From assembly GCA_934085975.1 (NCBI GenBank), contig CAKOHT010000007.1, positions 1 to 64,000 of the forward strand: DNA of 64,000 bases. The letters are read 5' to 3'. Below, one piece after another: positions 54,311 through 64,000 of this stretch; position 1 is the stretch's first letter; the number at the start of each line of letters is the position of its first letter. Under the pieces are notes generated by a model. The model made no database searches, was not told where the DNA came from, and worked only from the letters and a program-made list of their open reading frames with translations. Both the position numbers and the translations under genes were made by a program. The stretch comes from an uncultured Cetobacterium sp. Lineage in GTDB: Bacteria > Fusobacteriota > Fusobacteriia > Fusobacteriales > Fusobacteriaceae.

Positions 54311-56233
54311 ATGAGTAAAAATTTTTATGTAACAACACCTATATATTATGTCAATGGAGATCCACATGTTGGAAGTGCATATACAACCATTGCTGCTGAT
54401 GTTTTAGCTAGATATAAAAAATCAAAAGGTTTTGATGTCTTCTTTTTAACAGGAACTGACGAACATGGACAAAAAGTTGAGGAAGCAGCTAAAATGAGAG
54501 ATTTAACTCCACAAGCTTGGACAGATTCTATGGCTCCTAGATTTATTGAGATGTGGAAAGCATTGGATATCAACTATACAGATTTTATAAGAACTACAGA
54601 GTCTAGGCATAAAGATGCTGTTAAAAAAATAATAAAAACTGTTTATGATAAAGGAGATATCTATAAGGGAGAATATGAAGGAAAGTATTGTGTTTCTTGT
54701 GAAACCTTCGTTCCTGAAAATCAAATCGTGAATGGAAACCACTGTCCTGATTGTGGTAAGGAATTAAGAACAGTTAAAGAGGAGTCTTACTTTTTTAAGA
54801 TGTCCAAATATCAAGAGGCTTTACTTAAGCATATTGAAACTCATTCTGACTTTATTCTTCCTCATTCTAGAAAAAATGAAGTTATTTCGTTTATAAAACA
54901 GGGGCTTCAGGATTTATCTATTTCTAGAAATACATTTGAATGGGGAATACCAATTGAATTTGCCCCTGGGCATATCACTTATGTTTGGTTTGATGCCTTA
55001 ACAAACTATCTAACAGCTGTTGGATACGAAAATAATCCTGAGCTATTTGATAAATTCTGGAACAATGGAGAAGTTGTCCACCTTTTAGGAAAAGATATTC
55101 TTAGATTCCATGCTATTATATGGCCTTGTATGCTTTTATCCGCTGGAATTAAACTTCCAAACAAAATTGTAGCCCATGGATGGTGGACTTCCGAGGGTGA
55201 AAAGATGTCTAAATCTAAAGGAAATGTTGTTGCACCACTGGATGAAATAGCTAAATACGGTGTAGATGCTTTTAGATACTGCTTAATGAGAGAGGTAAAT
55301 TTCGGAAATGATGGAGATTATTCAACACCATCAATCGTTACAAGAATCAACTCGGATTTGGCTAATGATTTAGGAAATCTTCTAAATAGAACTCTTGGAA
55401 TGTATGGAAAATACTTTAACGGAGTAGTTGTAAAAGGTGAGTCTTTCGAAGCGATTGATGACACTGTAATGACTCTTTGGAATGAAACTGCCGTTTCTGT
55501 CGATTATCATATGAATAGAGTTGAATTCTCGAGAGCATTAGAAGCTATCTGGAAATTTATCTCTAGAATGAATAAATACGTTGATGAAACAGCTCCTTGG
55601 TTACTCGTAAAAGATAAAGAAAAAAAAGAAAGATTAGCAACTGTTATGAACTTTTTAGTTCAATCACTTTACAAAGTTGCTGTTTTAACAGCTCCATATA
55701 TGCCAACAGCGTCACAAAAAATTTGGAATCAATTAGGATTTTCTAACGATATTTCAAAAGCTAGTCTTGACTCGGTTGACAGTTGGAACTTACTAAACGA
55801 AGGACATAAACTTGGAAATGCTGAACCTATATTCCCAAGACTTGAAATTGAAAAAAAAGAGGTTAAAAAAGATTCTCTGGCTATAAATGAAGAATTAAAA
55901 ATTGAAAATCCAATAGATATAAGTGATTTCGATAAAATAGATATTCAAATTGTTGAAATTTTAGAAGCTAGTAATATTGAGGGGGCCGATAAACTTCTTA
56001 AATTTAAAGTGAAAACTGCTACTGAGACAAGACAGATTGTTTCTGGAATTGCTAAATATTACCCAACACCTTCAGAGCTTATTGGTAAAAAAGTTTTAGC
56101 AATTTTAAATCTACCGCCGGTTACTTTAAGAGGAGTGCTTTCTCAAGGTATGCTGCTGAGTTCTACTGAAAAGAAAAGATTAAAACTTGTGGAAGTGGAT
56201 TCAAGTGTTAAAATAGGATCTAAGATAAAATAG
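54311..56233 (+). CDS. metG: Methionyl-tRNA synthetase
   Basis: 640-residue class I synthetase with a C-terminal tRNA-binding (EMAP/Trbp111-like) domain from about 535. TPIYYVNGDPHVGSAY is the HIGH motif; the zinc knuckle CVSCETF...CPDCGKEL has four Cys; GEKMSKSKGNVV is the KMSKS loop. Three bases after the acyltransferase. Confidence 0.97.
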   Translation: MSKNFYVTTPIYYVNGDPHVGSAYTTIAADVLARYKKSKGFDVFFLTGTDEHGQKVEEAAKMRDLTPQAWTDSMAPRFIEMWKALDINYTDFIRTTESRHKDAVKKIIKTVYDKGDIYKGEYEGKYCVSCETFVPENQIVNGNHCPDCGKELRTVKEESYFFKMSKYQEALLKHIETHSDFILPHSRKNEVISFIKQGLQDLSISRNTFEWGIPIEFAPGHITYVWFDALTNYLTAVGYENNPELFDKFWNNGEVVHLLGKDILRFHAIIWPCMLLSAGIKLPNKIVAHGWWTSEGEKMSKSKGNVVAPLDEIAKYGVDAFRYCLMREVNFGNDGDYSTPSIVTRINSDLANDLGNLLNRTLGMYGKYFNGVVVKGESFEAIDDTVMTLWNETAVSVDYHMNRVEFSRALEAIWKFISRMNKYVDETAPWLLVKDKEKKERLATVMNFLVQSLYKVAVLTAPYMPTASQKIWNQLGFSNDISKASLDSVDSWNLLNEGHKLGNAEPIFPRLEIEKKEVKKDSLAINEELKIENPIDISDFDKIDIQIVEILEASNIEGADKLLKFKVKTATETRQIVSGIAKYYPTPSELIGKKVLAILNLPPVTLRGVLSQGMLLSSTEKKRLKLVEVDSSVKIGSKIK

Positions 56234-56251
56234 TTTTAGGGGGAATTGTTC

Positions 56252-58757
<2,506 letters not shown>

Positions 58758-58774
58758 GGGGAGGAACTTGTAAA

Positions 58775-60466
58775 ATGGATAAATTTATATTGGAAAACTA
58801 CAATAATTGGTTAGTATCCGATTATATCGATTTAAAGGACAGAGAGGATTTGAAAAGTATCCGAGGAGATGAAAAAGAAATTGAGGATAGGTTTTATACA
58901 AACCTTTCATTTGGAACTGGTGGAATGAGGGGGGTTAGAGGAATCGGTATCAATAGAATTAATAAATACACTATCCGAAAAGCAACTCAAGGACTTGCTA
59001 ACTACATCCTAGAATCTACTGGTGAAAAAGGAAAAAAAATGGGGGTTGCTATAGCTTACGATTGTAGAATTGGTTCTGAAGAGTACGCATTAAATGCTGC
59101 TCTGGTTTTAGCTGGAAATGGAATTAAAGCATATCTTTTTAAATCTCTTAGATCAACGCCTGAGCTTTCATTTGCTGTAAGAGAGCTAAAGTGTGTCGCT
59201 GGTATAGTGGTAACAGCGTCCCACAATCCACAAGAATATAACGGATATAAAGTTTACTGGAGTGATGGATGTCAAATTATTGAACCTCAAGCTAGTGGTG
59301 TTGTGGCTAATGTCAATGCCATCAATTCTTTTGATAAAATTAAGTTACTAACTAAAGAATGTGCTATTCAAGATGGACTTTTAGAATACATTTCTGAGGA
59401 TATCGATACTGAGTTTATTAAAGCGGTTAAAAAACAAATTATTCACAATGAAATTCCTGGTAAAGAAAACTTTAAAATTGTCTATTCACCATTACATGGA
59501 ACTGGTGGAAGACCAGTCAAAAGAGTTTTTGAAGAAACTGGATTTGAATCAGTCTATATAGTAGCTGAGCAAGAACAACCTGATGGAAATTTTCCAACTT
59601 GTTCATATGCCAATCCAGAGGATCCAGCAGTTTTTAAATTAAGTATAGAATTAGCAGACAAAGTTGGAGCGACACTATGTATGGCAAATGATCCTGACGC
59701 AGATAGAATAGGTGTAGCGGTAAAAAACGAAAAAGGAGAATGGATTTACCCAAATGGAAATCAGATTGGTCTTTTGCTAATGAACTATATTTTAGAGAAT
59801 AAAAAGAGTATTTCTAAAAATTCAGCAGTTGTATCAACTGTAGTTTCAACTCCAATGTTAGATGTTGTTGCTAAAGAGAAAGGTATAAAAATTTTTAGAA
59901 CTCTTACAGGTTTCAAATTTATTGGGGAAAAAATAAGAGAGTTCGAAGAGGGAAAATATGATGCAACATTTTTAATGGGATTTGAAGAATCGTATGGCTA
60001 TCTTGTGGGAACGCACGCAAGAGATAAAGACGCTGTTGTATCTACTCTATTAATAGCTGAAATGGCTGCCTATTACAATAGTATCGGTTCATCTATTCCA
60101 AAAGAATTAAAAAAATTATATGAAAAATTTGGTTATTATAAAGAAGGAATTATTGCTATTACTAAAAAAGGAAAAGACGGCGTAGAAGCTATTGCTAAAA
60201 TAATGTCAACTCTTAGAGCTAACGTTTCTGACTCCCTACTTGGAAAAAAAGTGGTATCCAAAAGAGATTTTAGCTTAGGATACGAAGGATTACCTAAATC
60301 TGATGTTATTCAATTTGTATTAGACGACAATACATATATTACAGCTAGACCTTCTGGAACAGAACCAAAAATAAAATATTACTTCTGTGTCGTTGGAAAA
60401 ACAGAAGATGAAGCAAATGAAAAATTAATAAAAACTATGGAGGATTTTCAAGCTTTTATTGATTAA
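58775..60466 (+). CDS. pgcA: Phosphoglucomutase/phosphomannomutase
   Basis: 563-residue alpha-D-phosphohexomutase. The active-site Ser loop is VTASHNPQEYNGYKVY, the Mg loop is NDPDADRIGVAV, the sugar loop GFEESYGYLVG and the phosphate-binding loop ARPSGTEPKIKYY. It interconverts glucose 6- and 1-phosphate, supplying GalU. The larger size fits the PgcA/Pgm2-like subgroup. Seventeen bases after groEL. Confidence 0.95.
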   Translation: MDKFILENYNNWLVSDYIDLKDREDLKSIRGDEKEIEDRFYTNLSFGTGGMRGVRGIGINRINKYTIRKATQGLANYILESTGEKGKKMGVAIAYDCRIGSEEYALNAALVLAGNGIKAYLFKSLRSTPELSFAVRELKCVAGIVVTASHNPQEYNGYKVYWSDGCQIIEPQASGVVANVNAINSFDKIKLLTKECAIQDGLLEYISEDIDTEFIKAVKKQIIHNEIPGKENFKIVYSPLHGTGGRPVKRVFEETGFESVYIVAEQEQPDGNFPTCSYANPEDPAVFKLSIELADKVGATLCMANDPDADRIGVAVKNEKGEWIYPNGNQIGLLLMNYILENKKSISKNSAVVSTVVSTPMLDVVAKEKGIKIFRTLTGFKFIGEKIREFEEGKYDATFLMGFEESYGYLVGTHARDKDAVVSTLLIAEMAAYYNSIGSSIPKELKKLYEKFGYYKEGIIAITKKGKDGVEAIAKIMSTLRANVSDSLLGKKVVSKRDFSLGYEGLPKSDVIQFVLDDNTYITARPSGTEPKIKYYFCVVGKTEDEANEKLIKTMEDFQAFID

Positions 60467-60481
60467 ATCTTGGAGGTACTT

Positions 60482-61558
60482 ATGCTAAGTGCAATGTATA
60501 TACATATTCCTTTTTGTCTTAATAAGTGCAACTATTGCGATTTTTTATCTTTCAAATCCACAGATGAAGAGAGAGAAAAATACGTTGATGCAATTATTTG
60601 CGAAATCAATATGTATCCCAAGTTTCCACTTGAAACTGTTTATTTTGGGGGAGGCACTCCCTCTTTGCTTACTCCTGAGCAAATTAGTAGAATTTTAAAT
60701 AATTTGAATATAAAATCTAGTGCTGAAATCACACTTGAAGTTAATCCAAAAACAGTTACACTTGAGAAACTAAAATTTTTTAAAAAGGCTGGAGTAAATA
60801 GAATTAGTATTGGAATACAAAGCTTCAATGATGAGACACTCAAACTTTTGGGAAGACTTCATTCTTCAGCAGAGGGGGAAGAGGCCTTTTATCTAGCTAG
60901 AAAAGCTGGATTTGAAAATATCAGTTTAGACTTAATGTTTTCTCTTCCCAACCAAACTTTGGATGATTTAAAATCTGATTTAACTCATCTGTTCTCTCTA
61001 AAGCCTGAACATTTTTCCATATATTCTTTAATTTGGGAGGAGGGTACTGATTTTTTCGCTAAACTTGAAGCTGGAATCTATAAAGAAACTGATAATGATT
61101 TAGAAGCATCCATGTATGAATTAATCATTGATGAAGCTAAAAAAAATGGATATATTCACTATGAGATTTCAAATTTTTGTCTTCCCGAAAAAAGAGCTAC
61201 CCATAACACTAAATACTGGAAAAACGAAGAGTACTTAGGAATCGGAATCGGAGCATCTGGATACTATCAAGATATCAGATACAAAAATATCTTAAAAATT
61301 CCTGAATATTATGCTAGAATATCTAATAATATTAAACCTATCTTAGAAGAAGAGTTTATTGACTCGAATGAAAAAGAGCTCTATGAATATATTCTTGGAC
61401 TACGGATTATTCCAGATGGAATAGTTCCTAAAGGAAAATATATCGACCTCTGTGACAGCCTAGTTAATAGTGGATTCTTAATCAAAGATAACTCGCAGTA
61501 CAACTTATCCAGAAAGGGTATTCTCATGGCTAATGATGTTTTTAGTAAATTTATTTAA
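60482..61558 (+). CDS. hemW: Heme chaperone HemW-like radical SAM protein
   Basis: 358-residue radical SAM protein of the HemN-related HemW group. The cluster Cys residues lie in HIPFCLNKCNYCDF and are followed by YFGGGTPSLL. It lacks the N-terminal extension that true HemN uses for its second SAM, so it is HemW, described as a heme chaperone, rather than coproporphyrinogen dehydrogenase. It is distinct from the HutW at 12.8-14.1 kb. The ATG after TGGAGG is preferred over a TTG four codons earlier. Confidence 0.92.
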   Translation: MLSAMYIHIPFCLNKCNYCDFLSFKSTDEEREKYVDAIICEINMYPKFPLETVYFGGGTPSLLTPEQISRILNNLNIKSSAEITLEVNPKTVTLEKLKFFKKAGVNRISIGIQSFNDETLKLLGRLHSSAEGEEAFYLARKAGFENISLDLMFSLPNQTLDDLKSDLTHLFSLKPEHFSIYSLIWEEGTDFFAKLEAGIYKETDNDLEASMYELIIDEAKKNGYIHYEISNFCLPEKRATHNTKYWKNEEYLGIGIGASGYYQDIRYKNILKIPEYYARISNNIKPILEEEFIDSNEKELYEYILGLRIIPDGIVPKGKYIDLCDSLVNSGFLIKDNSQYNLSRKGILMANDVFSKFI

Positions 61559-61576
61559 TTTAATTAGGAGGAAATT

Positions 61577-62248
61577 GTGAGAATTTCAGAAAATATTAAT
61601 GAAATCTTATTAGATATAAAAAAACTCTCTCCATATCCTGAAAAAGTTAATCTTGTAGCCGTCACTAAATATGTTGACACTGAAACTATAAAGGGTGTAC
61701 TTAAAAGTGGAGCTCATATCTTAGGAGAGAATAAAGTTCAAGTTTCAACAAAAAAATATGAAGAAATCTCGGATTACTCTATTGGTCATAAATGGCATTT
61801 TATTGGGAATCTTCAAAAAAATAAAGTTAAATACATTGCCCATTTTATTGACATGATTCATTCTATTAACAAACTTTCTTTAGCTGAAGAAATCGATAAA
61901 AGAGCTAAAGAACACAATAGAATTATTGAAGTTTTAATAGAAATAAATCTCTTCCAAGAAGACAGCAAAGAGGGATATGATTATCAAGATTTCTTAAATG
62001 ATATTCCTGCACTTTTATCTCTTGAAAATATTAAAATTAAAGGTCTTATGACAATGGCGCCGTACACTGATAATGAGGATATTATTAGAAACGGATTTAA
62101 AAAATTAAGAGAATTAAAAGATGAATTAAATATTCTTTACTTTAACGATTCTTTAACTGAACTTTCAATGGGGATGAGTAATGATTATAAATTGGCTCTT
62201 GAAGAGGGAGCAACTCTTATAAGAGTAGGTAGTAAAATATTCGAGTAA
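61577..62248 (+). CDS. yggS: PLP homeostasis protein YggS
   Basis: 223-residue single-domain PLP-binding protein of the alanine racemase N-terminal fold, involved in vitamin B6 balance. LVAVTKYVDTETIKGVL has the PLP Lys, then GENKVQVSTKKYEEI, WHFIGNLQKNKVKYI and the C-terminal LSMGMSNDYKLALEEGATLIRVGSKIF. The start is a GTG after AGGAGG. YggS upstream of sepF is the conserved order seen near divisome genes. Confidence 0.95.
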   Translation: MRISENINEILLDIKKLSPYPEKVNLVAVTKYVDTETIKGVLKSGAHILGENKVQVSTKKYEEISDYSIGHKWHFIGNLQKNKVKYIAHFIDMIHSINKLSLAEEIDKRAKEHNRIIEVLIEINLFQEDSKEGYDYQDFLNDIPALLSLENIKIKGLMTMAPYTDNEDIIRNGFKKLRELKDELNILYFNDSLTELSMGMSNDYKLALEEGATLIRVGSKIFE

Positions 62249-62262
62249 ACATGGAGGTATCA

Positions 62263-62778
62263 ATGAAAATTACTAAATTCAAAAACGCTTTTAAAGATTT
62301 TACTGATAGTGTTGGACTTACCTTTGATCCTAATGAAGAGAATTATGAGGAGTATCAAGATGAAAGTGAACTAGCTGCTTCACTTCCTAAATTTAGTTTA
62401 AATAATAATGGTAAGGAGGATGTTATTCCTACTTTTACAAATTCTATTCCTAAAGCAGAGATTAAAACACCTGTTAACAACACTGTTCAAGAGGATTGTC
62501 AAACAATTTTTGTCAATCCAAAAAGTTTTGCAGAGTGTAAAAAAATTGCTGATTATATAAAAAACGATAAAGTGGTCACATTAAATCTAGAAAATGTAAA
62601 TGGAAAAGATGCACAAAGAATTCTTGATTTCTTAAGTGGTGCAATCAATATAAAAGAAGCTAAATGGATTCCTATAAGCAGAAATGTATTTACTTCAGTT
62701 CCTAAAAATATCAACTTCCTTTATGATGGAAAAAATGATTTAAAACAAAATACTTTTTTAGATATTGACCACGAGTAA
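62263..62778 (+). CDS. sepF: Cell division protein SepF
   Basis: 171 residues: an N-terminal amphipathic helix, a variable linker rich in Asn/Glu (about 20-85), and the SepF domain (about 85-171) with TIFVNPKSFAECKKIADYIK and VVTLNLENVNGKDAQRILDFLSG. SepF anchors FtsZ at the membrane in Gram-positive bacteria and is notable in an organism with outer-membrane genes, as expected for Fusobacteriota. Start at the second Met; the upstream ATG overlaps the GGAGG site. Confidence 0.93.
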   Translation: MKITKFKNAFKDFTDSVGLTFDPNEENYEEYQDESELAASLPKFSLNNNGKEDVIPTFTNSIPKAEIKTPVNNTVQEDCQTIFVNPKSFAECKKIADYIKNDKVVTLNLENVNGKDAQRILDFLSGAINIKEAKWIPISRNVFTSVPKNINFLYDGKNDLKQNTFLDIDHE

Positions 62779-62799
62779 TTGATTCATGGAGGTTAATTA

Positions 62800-63792
62800 A
62801 TGAAAGCATTGGCGCTTTTTTCTGGAGGACTTGATAGTGCTCTAGCAATTAAAATTATAAAAGATCAAGGTATAGAAGTTATAGCTCTTAACTTTGTATC
62901 GCATTTTTTCGGCGGAAAAAATGAAAAAGCTGAAAATATGGCTAAACAACTAGGGGTTCAATTGGAGTATGTTAACTTCAGTAGTGTCCACACTGAAATC
63001 CTAAAAAATCCTGTTCATGGGCGTGGAAAAAATATGAATCCATGTATCGATTGCCATGCTTTAATGTTTAAAACAGCTGGTGATCTTATGGAAAAATATG
63101 GAGCTTCTTTTATTATATCTGGTGAGGTTCTAGGTCAAAGACCTATGTCACAAAACTATCAAGCGCTAGAAAAAGTTAAAGCTCTTTCTCCGGGGCTTGA
63201 AAATCTCATTGTTAGACCTTTATCTGCGAAACTTCTACCGGAAAGTGAACCTGAAAAATTAGGTTGGATTGATAGAAGTAAACTTTTAGATATTCAAGGA
63301 AGAAGCAGAAAAATTCAGATGGAACTGATGGAGAAATTTGGTATTGTAGATTATCCAACTCCCGGTGGTGGATGTCTTCTCACTGATCCAGCGTATTCAA
63401 AAAGACTTAGAATATTGGAGGAGGATGGTATATTAGAAGATAAAAACTCTAATTTATTCCATCTTCTAAAAGTAGGAAGATTTTTTAGATTTGGAGAGGG
63501 AAGATATTTGATTGTTGGAAGAGAGCAAGAGGATAATTTAAAAATAAACGAATTTAAAGATTTTGGATCTTTGTTTATCAGAGGAAAAGAGACTCCTGGA
63601 CCACATATGGTTGGATTCGGAAACCTTGCACAAAATGAAATAGATTTTGCCTTAAATCTATTTTCGAGGTATTCTAAAGTAAAAGGAACTACTGGAATAA
63701 CACTTTTACTAAATGGAGAAGAAACTTATATTCCTGCTGTCGATCTTGAAAAATTAAATGAAAAAATAAAAAAATACCAAATTACCATGTAA
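62800..63792 (+). CDS. PP-loop protein, ThiI/MnmA-like RNA thiolation candidate
   Basis: 330 residues. The ATP pyrophosphatase loop is FSGGLDSALAIKI at the N-terminus; CIDCHALM and YPTPGGGCLLTDP add two possible active or metal-binding Cys sites, as in MnmA/ThiI relatives. The C-terminal 90 residues (RFFRFGEGRYLIVGREQEDN) resemble an NFACT-R-like module. It is often annotated as a tRNA 2-thiouridine or 4-thiouridine enzyme, but the exact reaction is unknown. GGAGG precedes the ATG. Confidence 0.75.
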   Translation: MKALALFSGGLDSALAIKIIKDQGIEVIALNFVSHFFGGKNEKAENMAKQLGVQLEYVNFSSVHTEILKNPVHGRGKNMNPCIDCHALMFKTAGDLMEKYGASFIISGEVLGQRPMSQNYQALEKVKALSPGLENLIVRPLSAKLLPESEPEKLGWIDRSKLLDIQGRSRKIQMELMEKFGIVDYPTPGGGCLLTDPAYSKRLRILEEDGILEDKNSNLFHLLKVGRFFRFGEGRYLIVGREQEDNLKINEFKDFGSLFIRGKETPGPHMVGFGNLAQNEIDFALNLFSRYSKVKGTTGITLLLNGEETYIPAVDLEKLNEKIKKYQITM

Positions 63793-63812
63793 TTCTAACA
63801 GGGGTGACTATT

Positions 63813-64000
63813 TTGAAAATAGATTTACTACACGAAGCTAACCGTTGCTTGAACTGCAAAAAACCACTTTGTAAAATACACTGCCCTATATCAACAGATA
63901 TACCTAATATTATAAATTTATTTAAAGAGAATAAAATATCTGAAGCTGGAGAGATATTATTTAATAATAACCCACTATCTATATTTTGTTCTATTGTGTG
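63813..64000 (+). CDS. GltD-like NAD(P)-dependent oxidoreductase, partial
   Basis: The first 62 residues of a protein cut by the window edge. CLNCKKPLCKIHCPISTDIPNII is the N-terminal iron-sulfur domain of glutamate synthase small-subunit, NfnB and dihydropyrimidine dehydrogenase relatives (Cys spacing C-x2-C-x4-C-x3-CP). The start is a TTG with GGGGTG upstream. The flavin domain would lie beyond the edge, so the exact enzyme cannot be named. Confidence 0.75.
   Translation, partial: MKIDLLHEANRCLNCKKPLCKIHCPISTDIPNIINLFKENKISEAGEILFNNNPLSIFCSIV

Overview
The window comes from a low-GC, anaerobic, Gram-negative-type bacterium, most likely a member of the Fusobacteriota (Fusobacterium/Cetobacterium group). 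The evidence is AT-rich intergenic DNA with strong AGGAGG-type ribosome binding sites, an outer-membrane layer implied by TonB/ExbB/ExbD, a TonB-dependent receptor and a GmhA-type heptose enzyme, Firmicute-like features (SepF, a YlxR-L7Ae fusion, clpP-clpX-lon-engB order), amino-acid fermentation genes and rubrerythrin. The assignment is inference; no rRNA gene is present.

Layout. 0.1-5.2 kb (minus): YfcC-type carrier, PepV dipeptidase, EamA exporter, DUF1499 protein, rubrerythrin. 5.3-5.8 kb (plus): nitroreductase. 5.8-17.1 kb: a heme acquisition and breakdown island. A divergent promoter pair (15204-15297) drives exbB-exbD-HutW-receptor-permease-ATPase-binding protein-ABC exporter leftward, with hutZ 102 bases farther on, and tonB-flavodoxin rightward; hutX has its own promoter. 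Together these genes would carry heme across both membranes, open the ring with the radical-SAM enzyme and flavodoxin, and traffic or degrade heme with HutX and HutZ. 17.2-21.7 kb (minus): YihY membrane protein, a candidate small RNA, then murR-murQ-murP for N-acetylmuramic acid use, with murP frameshifted. 21.8-29.3 kb (minus): glmS-glmL-glmE-mal-citD-citE-citF, the methylaspartate route of glutamate fermentation (glutamate to methylaspartate to mesaconate, with a lyase that probably cleaves citramalate).

29.5-64 kb (plus): housekeeping. rimP-nusA-ylxR/L7Ae-infB-rbfA-recJ-tig; clpP-clpX-lon-engB-valS; a LysR regulator, gmhA, a secreted nuclease-like protein, thiamine pyrophosphokinase; uracil permease; an unusual exported PepF, SppA; YbaB; a DUF374 acyltransferase, metG, galU, a groEL without groES, phosphoglucomutase, hemW, yggS, sepF, a PP-loop RNA thiolase-like protein, and the start of a GltD-like oxidoreductase running off the end.

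The observations most worth following are the candidate small RNA with a C-rich seed next to murP, the complete heme island with an uncharacterised ABC exporter, the two frame disruptions (murP; DUF1499 at a run of six G), two ribosome binding sites giving an exported and a cytosolic PepF, and the orphan groEL. No tRNA, rRNA, CRISPR array, prophage or insertion sequence was seen.
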